DNA from: Trissonchulus latispiculum
Lineage: Eukaryota > Nematoda > Enoplea > Enoplida > Ironidae
Assembly (NCBI GenBank): GCA_030248195.1
Contig: JASAND010010908.1
Coordinates: 1-64,000 of the forward strand
DNA length: 64,000 nt
Reading direction: 5' to 3'
Part shown: piece by piece, positions 1-10,400 of the stretch
Position numbering within the stretch: the stretch's first letter is position 1
Layout: every line of letters starts with the position of its first letter
The notes under the pieces: model-generated
Seen by the model: only the letters and a program-made list of their open reading frames with translations
Told to the model about the DNA's origin: nothing
The model's database searches: none
Made by a program: the position numbers and the translations under genes

Positions 1-100
1 AGATCAGAGTTTTGATCTTGCTCACTTCATTACATATATTTTTATATTCTGTAATATTTTTATATTTATTTACTAACATAAGTATTCTATGATATTCTAG

Positions 101-409
101 GCAGCTATTGTTTACGTGGTCACATCAGAAATCTGTCTAATGTTACTAATCCGAGACAGTTTAATACTGATTTGGGTACAGATGATCTGTAATCCAGCAT
201 GTCTTCAGAACTGGCAAGCTGAAAGGATCAATAGACTTTATGGAGGTCAAGATCAATCAGACAATACTGATCAGACAAAACCAGCAGACAGCATTATTAC
301 TGAAGCTCAAGCAAAACAACCTACAGCGATCTATCCACTTTACTATACGAGCCCTCCCTTAACCCCTTATCCAGGAAATGTTAGCTATGTTACTGTGTGT
401 CTTGACTAG
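101..409 (+). CDS. Possible terminal exon of an unidentified plus-strand gene
   Basis: An AG acceptor after a T-rich stretch (…TATTCTAG at 93-100) opens a frame that runs from 101 to a TAG at 407-409, followed 65 nt later by AATAAA. The N-terminal part is hydrophobic and could be a membrane segment. The rest is a polar tail rich in Gln, Asp, Thr and Pro. I do not recognise the family. A second frame from the same acceptor stays open for about 28 codons, so the reading frame is not certain. The gene body would lie left of the window. Confidence 0.35.
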   Translation, partial: AAIVYVVTSEICLMLLIRDSLILIWVQMICNPACLQNWQAERINRLYGGQDQSDNTDQTKPADSIITEAQAKQPTAIYPLYYTSPPLTPYPGNVSYVTVCLD

Positions 410-473
410 CTGTGCAATAGTTTTACATATGATTGCTCAGAATTTATCCATGCTATTATTGTCGTTTTAAGTA

Positions 474-479
474 AATAAA
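474..479 (+). terminator. AATAAA polyadenylation signal
   Basis: The hexamer lies 65 nt after the stop codon of the possible terminal exon at 101-409, a normal distance for a short 3' UTR. The hexamer is common by chance in AT-rich DNA. Confidence 0.35.
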
Positions 480-551
480 GCAAAAGCATTGCACATAGAT
501 GGTAGAAATGCCAGTATACATATATAAATATGAACATTTAGGCTTGCATGG

Positions 552-979
552 TAGAGATGAGCATTTCGGCTCGGCCAGGCCCGACCCGGGCCGGGCCGAC
601 CTCCATTGGTTAGCGGGCCGGACCGGGCTGGGCCGAAAAATTTTCGAACTGCTGCCGGGAGCGGGCCAAAACGGGCCGGATCACCTCTAGAAAATATTGT
701 AAAATCACTAAAATTAGCTACACATTTACTGATTCTGGTTATTTTATCGCAAACTGTAACATTTATTAGCATAATTTAGAATTTTTTGAAGCCTGTGAAA
801 TAATATTGTTAGCAAAATTTGGAATTTTTCTTTTGGCGGGCCGGGCCGGGCCGGCCCGAATTTTGGAACGGGCCAGGTCAGGTCGGGCCGGGCCGAAAAA
901 TTTTGCCAGCGGGCCAGGCCGGGTCGATCAAATTTTGGAGAGGGCCGGGCCGAAAAAAGCCGGCCCGTGCTCATCTTTA
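552..979. mobile_element. hAT-type nonautonomous element, GGCCGGGCC-rich ends
   Basis: Terminal inverted repeats begin TAGAGATGAGCA on the left and, read inward from the right, TAAAGATGAGCA. The flanks are TTGCATGG (544-551) and TTGCCTGG (980-987), an 8-bp target duplication with one mismatch, as expected for hAT transposition. Inside each end is a block of overlapping GGCCGGGCC/GGCCCGGCC words (about 565-690 and 835-967) around an AT-rich centre. At 428 bp it encodes no transposase and would depend on a transposase supplied from elsewhere. The Pro/Gly/Arg-rich frames across it are translations of the GC words. Confidence 0.75.
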
Positions 980-987
980 TTGCCTGG

Positions 988-1562
988 GCTATTTTCAATA
1001 GAGCTTCCGACGCAAAAGCAAACGGAAACGATGCCAGATCAAATTCATTAGTATCTTTAATTCAACCGCTGCAAGCTAATCCCGCATAAGTGAATCTTAT
1101 GTCAACTTGACGAAAATAACGATTCCGTGCCTTCTCTATCTCTTGGATGAAAACTTAAAATTTTTCAAAAGTTTTATACAGTCAGTACATCTGAGGAATG
1201 TGTTCAAGTTCAAGCTCCAAACGTATGTTGCCTTAATTTTGAGCGGCTTCTTTGTAGAAAGTTATGTGCACAGTTTACAGCCGTCTTGACTGAAAATTCT
1301 GATGGAGGAACGGGGAAAGTATAGTATATATTAAAGAAACTTTGTTTGGATTGGTTTTTTTACACATTTTTGCGTAATAACTTTTGTCTGAACAAAAATA
1401 CTAGTCATCAAAAGAATCTATATTTGCATCTCGTAGTTTACAGCAGCAGGTTTAAGTTAGTTAAAGCGTTATACACCCTTTGCACAAACTTGAAAGGTGG
1501 TTCGTGTCTTTTGGCGGATATAGTTTTTACTTATTTACAGTAGTGTGATTCAGTACTGCATT

Positions 1563-1607
<45 letters not shown>

Positions 1608-2319
1608 CTAGTAATTAATTGTCCTTTACCCTGGTTTAGTTAAAAACTGTTCAAAGTAGCCATTTTACTACTTTTTGGCTAAAATTCGTAACCCCCCAGA
1701 AGCTTTGGATTTTTTTGGTCAGAAGTAAATCTCGTGTTACTGTATGACGGTTAGAAAGATTGAGGTGATGGCCCTGTTTCACTTACGGACTTTAGAAAGC
1801 GACACAGTTAGATCACTTCGAACTTAAGTTACGACGGTTATTTCAGAATTTTGCTTTAGCTCGAACATTATAACAGAAGAAACAATAGAAAAATCTAGAC
1901 TTTTCTCAATAATCAGAACTTGAACTTTAAATGATAATCGAACAAATTCAAAAAACTTCAGCTCTCTGTTATCATGTGCCTTAATGAACTGGTTGCTTTG
2001 AAGCTTTCTCGTTCTTAACCATTTCACCGATTTCGCTTATATCAGTTACAGGCTCAAGCTCATCGATTTGGCGTTCTGGTTATGTAACATGTGAATTAGT
2101 ATAGTCTGTTGAGGATTCTGCAGCGGACTATGCAGAGAGATAGCAGCTGATACTAAGGCCATTTGCAAAACTTTGAAGTTCATCTATATATGCCTTTAAT
2201 ATATATTTATATTGATTTAATATATTTCTGCTTTAAGCCCCATTTCGAGGAGAGAGAGTTTGCTTTGCTGCCGCACGGCATGACAATTTACTTGTTGCCA
2301 AAATAACTACTGTAATATT
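988..2319. other. Intergenic stretch, no gene recognised
   Basis: AT-rich sequence between the hAT element and the three-finger gene. Short open frames here (for example 1107-1289 and 1346-1543) show no domain and no convincing splice context. The only structured part is the TA microsatellite near 1567-1605. The promoter of the downstream gene should lie toward the right end but I see no diagnostic motif. Confidence 0.5.
1567..1605. repeat. (TA)n microsatellite
   Basis: An uninterrupted run of alternating A and T of about 19 dinucleotides. Confidence 0.9.
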
Positions 2320-2437
2320 ATGTGGACACTGCTCTGCTTAGTATCACTGTTATATGGACATACTAATGGATTAACCTGTCACTGTGGGGAATCGTTCTTG
2401 TACGTGGAGATGGGGCTGAGTATGTACAAAATTTCAG
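2320..2437 (+). CDS. Three-finger (Ly6/activin-receptor-type) protein, exon 1
   Basis: An ATG at 2320 opens a 17-residue hydrophobic signal peptide (MWTLLCLVSLLYGHTNG), followed at once by the LTCHC start typical of the fold. The exon ends at a CAG|GTTAGT donor (2438-2439) after 39 codons plus one base. That phase is completed exactly by the exon beginning at 2950. The start was chosen because it is the first ATG of the frame and gives a clean secretion signal. Confidence 0.6.
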
Positions 2438-2593
2438 GTTAGTAAAAGTGATATTTCAATTTATCAGGAGGTAATCTGCTGACAGGGACCAATGACGGAA
2501 ATCTGCCTTCGTTGTTTGTAAGATCAGTCAAGTCCATACCCAAGTATGCTTGGATTATGCGAACATACATACAGAATTAACTGTAATTGTTAG

Positions 2594-2687
2594 CAGAGCT
2601 GGAAGTGGGTCAAACGTTTCTTGCTGCGGTTTAAAGACCCCCATCAGTGACCCGCACGAAATATTTTGACCCATAACATCCACTTTT
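2594..2687. mobile_element. Possible small hAT-like remnant in the intron
   Basis: CAGAGCTGGAAGTGGGT at 2594 closely resembles the terminal repeat of the 1.86 kb hAT-type element at 46278 (CAGAGTTGGAAGCGGGT). About 90 bp on, a loosely inverted copy (…GACCCATAACATCCACTT) could be the other end. The flanking 8-mers agree only at 5 of 8 positions. It may be a chance or decayed end. Confidence 0.25.
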
Positions 2688-2949
2688 GTTTAGAGGTATA
2701 TACGAGAAATTTATGTAAATCTACAATATGTATATTACGTAGGCCACGATACAATAATTGAGAATTTTTAAAAATTTGAACCTGCACCGAGGAAAAAGCA
2801 AAATAGACCCTAATTGTCAAATTTAGTGAAAAATGATTTCTAGTCGGATTTTGCCGATAATAAACATGAGGACTAATGAAATAATGTTTACAACCTCTCA
2901 ATTTTGCGGTAGAAATTTATATATGCTTTAGATAAAGTACTCCGCCTAG

Positions 2950-3239
2950 GCCCTGCATGTGTGGATAATGTCTGTAACGTTGAAGAAGTTACAGAATACG
3001 GCGTACACTACACTCCTGCTTGTATGGTCCTACAATATGCGAGATTTCCTTTGCAAGGATGCGTTTTGGTTAACAAATTATTCGGATCATACAAAAAATG
3101 CTTCACAGTTGGGCAGGATGAAAAAGCTTTGGTGTGCTATGAAGATTTGTGTAATGAGGAAACTATTACTCAGGAAGACTGTCCAAGGGCTGTTTCGATG
3201 GCTACAGTTTTTAAATATACAAGAAACGAAGAACTTTAG
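2950..3239 (+). CDS. Three-finger (Ly6/activin-receptor-type) protein, exon 2
   Basis: A CCTAG acceptor at 2945-2949 opens the frame, joined in phase with 2320-2437 to give a 135-residue product. The two exons supply ten cysteines, including the N-terminal CxC pair and the C-terminal CYEDLCN, the near-universal CxxxxCN close of Ly6/uPAR and TGF-beta/activin receptor ectodomains. Such proteins are extracellular ligand-binding or ligand-sequestering domains. No GPI signal, membrane helix or kinase follows in this frame. As read it is a secreted single-domain protein, or the stop lies in an alternative 3' exon of a longer receptor. The frame overlapping at 2959-3336 is a shadow. Confidence 0.6.
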
Positions 3240-3829
3240 TGTAAAACATCTTTTAAATGTGATGATCTGTAATGGGGACTTAATAGTATTATGCTTAGCG
3301 CTAGATCTTCACATTTGGCAATGGACTGTATCATAAATCATGGTGTAGGCATGTCTCTGTAATTAGATTTTGCATGTGCTGGTAGAAGTTTAATAGTGGA
3401 TTTCACCGCATTAAATTTAACTAGGTGTTAAGCTAATCTCAAGGTTCTTCTGTGTTAATCCGCTCAGCTAGCTGTGCCTGTATTTATATCACGGTCCTTA
3501 CGGTCCCGAGTCAGGTGTACATATATAATAACGACAACACCACATAATCATCAGCTGAATTTCTATGCCTAGTTTTGCCAACCTTTCCTACGTCTGGGAG
3601 TTTTCGTGCCACAATTAGAGTTGCAGAATACTAGGTAGTTAAATCTTAAAAGCGCAAAAAGCTCATATTTTTGCGGAAAGGTGACAATACCAAAAGTTTT
3701 GATTTGACATAAAGCAACAAAACAACAGCAATTATGTTACAATCAGATATATATTTCGACGTAATGCAGTCACACAGGGTCCTTAGAGTAGTCCATAGCA
3801 AAATTTGGGCAAAAGCCTTTGGCTGCTTG
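3240..3829. other. Converging 3' ends of two genes
   Basis: No coding frame is convincing here. The stretch should hold the 3' UTR of the plus-strand three-finger gene and that of the minus-strand CSPG4-like gene, which converge. I did not find unambiguous polyadenylation signals for either. Confidence 0.4.
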
Positions 3830-4483
3830 CTACACCCAGTACTGACTGTCCTTCAATCTCATTTGTCGAACAAGCATTGGTCTTTGGCCTGGTCTCATTG
3901 GCCTATGATCTGCACCGGTACGATCTTGTTTCATTTCTTGATCAGAAGCCGACGAACTGTACTGATAGGCGTATCGTCCGAAAGTATCGTCATTGGCCTC
4001 AGACGAGGAACTGCAGGTGGACGTGGCGCCAGCGTGTCTGGAAGGGCTCAATGGAGTAACCCGACAGAGAGGGACACTTGATATCAGTTCAGAGCGTCCT
4101 GGTTCAAACGTTGTGAGTCGTTGAGGCAGTGGACTGCCACTGCCAGCTCGCTGGGACGGAAGATGAACTTGTCCGTATTTGACGTAGTCTCCGCTGACAC
4201 CGCCATATAATTGAGCTTGACGCGCGGCGGAGAAGTTCCTCGTCAAACTCATGGTCATGGCAGAACTACTGGGACTGCCAGGAGTATGACGACTTTGAAC
4301 TATGAGATCACGCAGATTAGGATCAGATCCGATATACTGAGCGCCACCAGAGCGCAAAGAACTGTCTATTAGATCTGGGGGTTGGCTCATATTAACTGTA
4401 GTAGAAGGCAGAAGATCACTGGGCTTTTCGTAGGGATCGGGCTGGTGCATTTGTTTCTTTTGGCGCTGAAGGCCAACACGTAC
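3830..4483 (-). CDS. CSPG4: CSPG4-like exon 11: cytoplasmic tail with PDZ ligand
   Basis: The acceptor (CCATTTTAG) is at 4484-4485 and the frame runs 217 codons to a stop at 3830-3832. The tail begins with a basic juxtamembrane run (RVGLQRQKKQ), is rich in Ser, Pro and Arg, and ends DSQYWV. QYWV is the same C-terminal tetrapeptide as in vertebrate NG2, where it binds PDZ proteins such as GRIP1, MUPP1 and syntenin. Many Ser/Thr sites could be phosphorylated. The tail is longer than the roughly 75-residue vertebrate one. Confidence 0.88.
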   Translation of the reverse strand, partial: VRVGLQRQKKQMHQPDPYEKPSDLLPSTTVNMSQPPDLIDSSLRSGGAQYIGSDPNLRDLIVQSRHTPGSPSSSAMTMSLTRNFSAARQAQLYGGVSGDYVKYGQVHLPSQRAGSGSPLPQRLTTFEPGRSELISSVPLCRVTPLSPSRHAGATSTCSSSSEANDDTFGRYAYQYSSSASDQEMKQDRTGADHRPMRPGQRPMLVRQMRLKDSQYWV

Positions 4484-7400
4484 CTAAAATGGAAGAAAAA
4501 TCTACCAGAGCCGGTACGAGTAAAATCTAAACAAACCTAAGTGATTGTAGATTAGTTTTGCAGTCTTTGATTTGTGTGTGATGAAGAAGATAATGTGTGT
4601 GCCTCGTCTTCGAAATTGAAATGACTTGTTGGTGCAGTAATACGACACAATGCAGTATACAGTTTGTTTGTTTGTTGGACACTTGTGTACTTGATGTGAA
4701 ATTAGGATAAAGGTAAGCTGGTGGTACCTATATAGCGTAAACCCAGAAAACTGGAGTTCAGTAACTTTTGAATTAGATCAAGAAATGATCAAACATCTAA
4801 AGCAACGGATGTGGGGAAGGTAAAATACTGCTCCGGAAAAGAGGTGTGTAATATATCCTTTTTTGCTGAGGGTTGTGAAGCTAGAAATTTTACTTTAACT
4901 ACCTTTACTAATTTTTTTGAATTCGGTTCAACTGCAGTTGCAGCTTAGAACGTTCTGTAGACTGACCCAAATATGATTGGTCCCATATCCGGTTTTTTAT
5001 TCTGATTTCAGTTCCGGATATGAGGAAGCAGTCATTCAGTTTAATGCCTTTGGTGAAGATCCAAAAGTGTCTTAAATCCTTTGGGCGGTTTAGCTTAGTA
5101 CAGTTTAGTAAATCACGTTCATGTTGATTTTAATTAGTTCAACCTGATTTTACCTTGCATATTACAATCAGAACTCCAGCAAGAACACAGATGGTAATAC
5201 CAGCTGCGATTGCCACTAGATGATCTGCTTTCATTTCTGGTAATCCAGGACGTCTTGTGGTATCCCAGAGAGTCGAATCGCTTCCAGAACCATCTCCTGA
5301 GTTCGGAGATTTGGTCCAAAGTGGCGGATGCTGGGATCTTTTAGGCTGAATATATATCATAAAACGACCTCGGGCTGGAGGGACCTTTCCATGGGCATTC
5401 AGCTCATAGGTGAACCCATCAACCAATTTGACCTCCTTGCCCACTGGTAAAGCGCTGATGTACTTGATGAGGTGATCCTTCAAGTCTTGGAATGAAAATA
5501 CACTGGCGTTACTTCTTAAGCTTTCCGTGAGAGGATCTTGAGTGACCTAGAATAAGGATAGCGAAACATTACAACAGAAAATTATTAAATCTGTTCACTA
5601 CTAGCTTATTCACTACTAGCAGCTTTTGATAATTAAGTGCATAACTTTATCCACAGAAAAATAAAGCTTGTAGTCTTACATTGGCAATTTCCTCTTCCCC
5701 AGACGTGGGACTGCGTTTTGAAATCTGCTTCTGATCTTCAACAAAAAAGGATTTGTGAGGTTTGAGCGGCAGCTTAACCAATTTTCCGTATCGTGGCGGT
5801 TCCTTAACCAGGAAAACCGGAGAGCTGCCTGTCTGAATCTTCAAAGACGACGCATCAAGCATATCGTAGGTGATCAGAGCCTCTGAGCCCGGTTCAATGA
5901 AAAGATCTCGTTGACGCAGTTCCGGCTTGGCCATCACCTTTAGCCAATTGTGCTGCAGTCTGGTCTCTAAGGAGCTCTCTTGAGCCTCATTGTAGACTGA
6001 GAATTCGAATTTATCCTCTCCATTGTCCAGTGACATGAGTATGTAAAGGATTTGAAAGTCATCTATATCCGTTTGCTTGAATCTCCTGACTGGAGCAGTT
6101 CCGGCTTGACTCCTGAAAAGCTGTCCGAATCTGGGCGGAGTTGTGATCTCGTACGTAATCTCATGTCGGGGTCCGTTAGTTTGTACTGACAGGTGACTTC
6201 GATTTAATGGAATGGGCTCTTTACCTTGAAGCTGGAAATAATATAGCGGTGTACGATTGACCAAGGTTAATGATAGCGGCTCCACGACTACACCGACTTC
6301 GTAAACTACCGGGTCGACAACCGAACCAGACAGGTTAAACCTAAAATAGGTGTCACCCACGGTTTCCGGTATCAGCTGTATTTGACCATCATTAATGTCT
6401 GCCTGACTAAACTGTTGCAGAGAGGAAGTTCCCCGTCCTAAGTGAATAAACTTAGCACCATGGGGACCGTCTAGCAGTCTGTAAATGATTCCACTTGAAG
6501 GCACTACCCTGTCAACCACCAACAGGTCGTCACTTGTGACATTATAGGGATAGTTTAGCACCAATGAAAAACTCGGTCTTATGTTGTGGATTTCGTGGCG
6601 ATGTTGAGTGGCAGGCCGAGGCCGAATTGGAAGGTTGATTGACAGATCCTTGCCGTAGTGAATATCACCTGAAGGATATAGACTCAGTTGCAGAATCTCT
6701 TCTTGAAGTGACTGGTTTGAGCTAAATAAGTAAAATATATATCTTTCCAAATTAACATAGACACAACTGCTTGCAAACTTCGTTGATGCAAATAAACTGT
6801 TTGAGGCTTCAAAGTATTGGTGGTTTTATTTTATTGTTGTAATTACGAAAGGAAACACAGTAATTTACTCCTTGCAATTATTATTATTACTTTAATTTAA
6901 TTTAGTAGATGGTGTAAGTACAATAACTTAGTGAGCTCGGTATTATGGGTCAACATTCCTCATTTGTAGTCACAAAAGTTGTCATTACCTGTGGTAGTAT
7001 GAAACTCTTGATCTGATCAAATCATTTTGAGTGAACAGGAATATGTCATTAATATTTCTTCCTCTGTATGTAAAAGTTCCAAACTGTGGAGTTGAAAGGA
7101 GTTTAAAGGTCAGAACGGATCTGGTTTCCATGGCCAACTGAGTAACATTGAGATGGGTCTCGTTCAAGACAGCGCTTCCTCCGGCTTCAACCAGCAAAGG
7201 CGAGACTTGGATGTATCGGCCAACAATTTCTTCTGGTAAATTGCCATACGAAATCACAATGCGAAACGGGTGTACTTCGAGATCCTAAAATGAAGGTAAT
7301 GAAATATTACTGCAACAGTAACAGTTTTAGAAATTGTATTTGGGCCGATTGGCGAAGGTGTATTTGAGAAGTTGCAACTTTCAATCTTTGAAGAAAATAT

Positions 7401-10400
7401 GCTTCCAATATTCTTCTCACATTTTGCGAAAAAAATTGCTGGCTTTTAGCAAAATAAAACTGTGTTCATGAAACTTATATTAAAAGTTTCTAAAGTTTGT
7501 TCAATATCACACAGAATAATCACACTTGGACGAAGTGGAGAGGGGAGAGCTCGGTATAAAATGTCGCCAGCGTTCCCTCTCCGAAGTGAAAAATAAATTC
7601 ACAAATCATACTACCTTTATGCTAGTTTCTCCGTTACTGGAAAGATTGACACTGATTCCAAATCGAAACGAGTCTTTGACTGTCCAATTCTCAATAGGAA
7701 TGCTTTGATTAAAACTGATCAGATCTGCATCAACATCAGCTTGAGTGAAATAGTCCACCGGTTCACCGGATTTAAGGATTAAGCCATATCTGGGTGGCTT
7801 GAGCACTTTGTAGATAATTGCACCAGAATGCAGGTAGCTAACTGCGGACAGTAAATGTTGTGAGGTTATCGTTGTTATTGAGCCAGGCCAAACAACCAAC
7901 CGAGCACTCGCATCCAGAACGATGCTGAGCTCGCTGGATTTAATGGTGAACCAGTGTTGTTTACTTTGGTGAAATCCGTCATACACAATGAAAGAGAAAC
8001 CGGCTGCTTTCCTATCTGCAAACAATCAGTGAAACTACAGGTAAATCATAATTGAGGAAATAAAACACCTTATCTAGAGTAGTTTCGAGGCCCTACATAA
8101 TATAGATCTACTGGCGCTTCTCAGCTGTTGCATATACGCTTCATTACAAGATAACCTTCACAACTGAATAGTCAGCCAACTCTTTAGCTAAATATCTAAT
8201 GACCCCCGTAACCACGTAATAGGCAAGGTAGTTCCGAGAAGTCAGATAAGTCAGATGACGTCAGATCCAGTGCCAAAAGTCACACTCCTTGTCTTGTCTG
8301 AGTCCACTACCTCTTCGGTACTCGCTTCATTCACAGGTAGCAGACCAGACTGTGGTGATATTAACTTGTGTGAATATTATATTAAAACAAAACAGAATAC
8401 TAACGGAAACCTCACCCTCTGTTTGGACATAGACAACCAGTCCTTCATTAATTTCCTTTTGAGTAAATTGTTTAATGGATTCTGTTGGTTTGTCTCTAAA
8501 AGCCAGATGACCCGGCCCATCAGAGGTGATGAAGAAAATCAAGTCATCAGCCAGCGTATCTTCATCGATTGCTTCCAAGTAGGCTGAAGTGAGAGGCGTG
8601 ATAGAACGACGCCAGGTCTCAAGTGGCTCGTTGTGGAGGATTTGTGGTTCTAAAACATTTTCATTATGTTTCAGGACGTGACAGCATATTAGCCATTTCC
8701 ACAATGTTTGCTGATCGCTTAACAAATGTAGAAAAGGATAATAATGCTTTTAATGACGATTGAAAACCAACTTCAATAAATTGTTCTTTCCATAGTTAAA
8801 AAACAAACCGTTTTGATTTTACAGTTTTGAATTTAAAGGGTTTGCAGTGCACCAAAGCAGATAGCTAGTACCAAACTCAACGTGTAATGTGTGAGTTGTG
8901 ATGAGTGTATATTTTTGTGAGTTTATTTGAATGTGAAATTTTAGTAAGAGTGGTAATTTTAGTGTGAAATATGTTTTGTGTAAATTTGGGTTGAAATTAG
9001 TCTAAAAATGTTTGTTTTACTGTGTTTAAATGCGCTCTGGTTTATTCAGCCCACTTAGCGACTAGGTGGCGCTGTTGAGCTAGCCTTGTGGAAGCGCATA
9101 GTCGGGTTTGCGAGAGGGTCTCAAAAATCAACCAATCCCGTTCCACCAACACACGTCTAAACTAGTCCTTTCAGCCTTCACTTTAAAAACTAGTCAGTCT
9201 TGTCTAAAATTTCTTAGCGTGCGGTCGGTTTTTATTTTGCTTTGCCTAGCCTTCTTTCACGTGCCTGCCTTTCTGCTGGACCCTCTCTGTAAGTTATTGA
9301 TTTCTTTCTTTTTATTTGCTGCAGACTCCGAGGCGACCTCGAGGGTCGATCCAAATTTATTAGTGGTGCTTCATTGTGTTTTATTTCCTTTTAATTAGTA
9401 ACCAATATAGCCGTCTATTCTAGAAAAGGATTTATTATGTCTTTTAGTTAGCCGCGACGGCTTAGGGAAGTATTATTTGAGATAATAGTTTTTAGAAGGG
9501 TTTACACAATTTTTGGGGGTGAATCTGTGTACGTGACCAGTCTTGTAACTGTATCTAAATTTTATTCATGTCCTGTTTATTAGTAGTTATTCATTAGAGT
9601 TTATAGTCTGAGTTTTCTCTGTTCTCTAAGCTTTATTGATGAATGTTTTACTGTCAAAATTCCTTATACTAGTTTGTGTAATTTTCGGGAGTCTCTCCCT
9701 TTGCTTGTTTCTTTAATAAATGCGGTCTCAGTAGCTGAGCCGTTAGGGTGTTCTTAGCTAGGTTTTATTTAGAATTGTATATTCGGTAGGTAGTTTCTGA
9801 GTTATTTCCAAGTTTAGGTAGGCTAATTATTTACTGAGCGTGTACTTAATTTATTCAAAGTTCTTCCTATAGCTGATAGTTAGGCTCTTATTCGTCCCCT
9901 AGTAAGCCTTATTTATTTGTCAGTTAGTCATAATTTATTCCTTGGCGAGATCCTGCCCAGGTCGACTGGAACATAAGTCTCCTCCAGGTTCGTCGTTTCC
10001 ATACGCGCACAGTTTCCACCCGTAAAGTTTGGTTGCCCTTACCCTTCCAACTTTACATTAGGCTGCCAGTCTTCGACCGTTTTCTTTTATTTCCCCTCGT
10101 GTGTTCTAGTTTATTTCTGTATTCTTGTTTTTCCCCTTTTTGTCATAGTAGCACTGATAATTGTTTGTCCTTTCTTTATTCCGCTTCTCAGATTTGATCT
10201 CCTTATACTTGTTTACTTTAATTTGTTCTTTTCCAGTAGCTTGTTTTTAACTCGTGTTGTTATTGTAATTCAAGATTTGCTATACGTACCTACTTTTTGA
10301 TCGTTCGTTTGTGTATTATCTTTTATTTTTCAATGTCGGTTCAACATTCACCTGTGAAAACGTCCAAGGCTTCGACCAAGCCGGCCGATACGGCCACTTC

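Noticed and set aside
560..970. Pro/Gly/Arg-rich frames suggesting a collagen-like or RGG protein
   Set aside because: They are produced by the GGCCGGGCC words at the ends of the 552-979 element.
9108..9398. A 96-codon frame in the first LTR, repeated in LTRs 2 and 3
   Set aside because: It starts at a non-ATG codon and is repeated only because the LTR is. It crosses a likely splice donor and has no domain.
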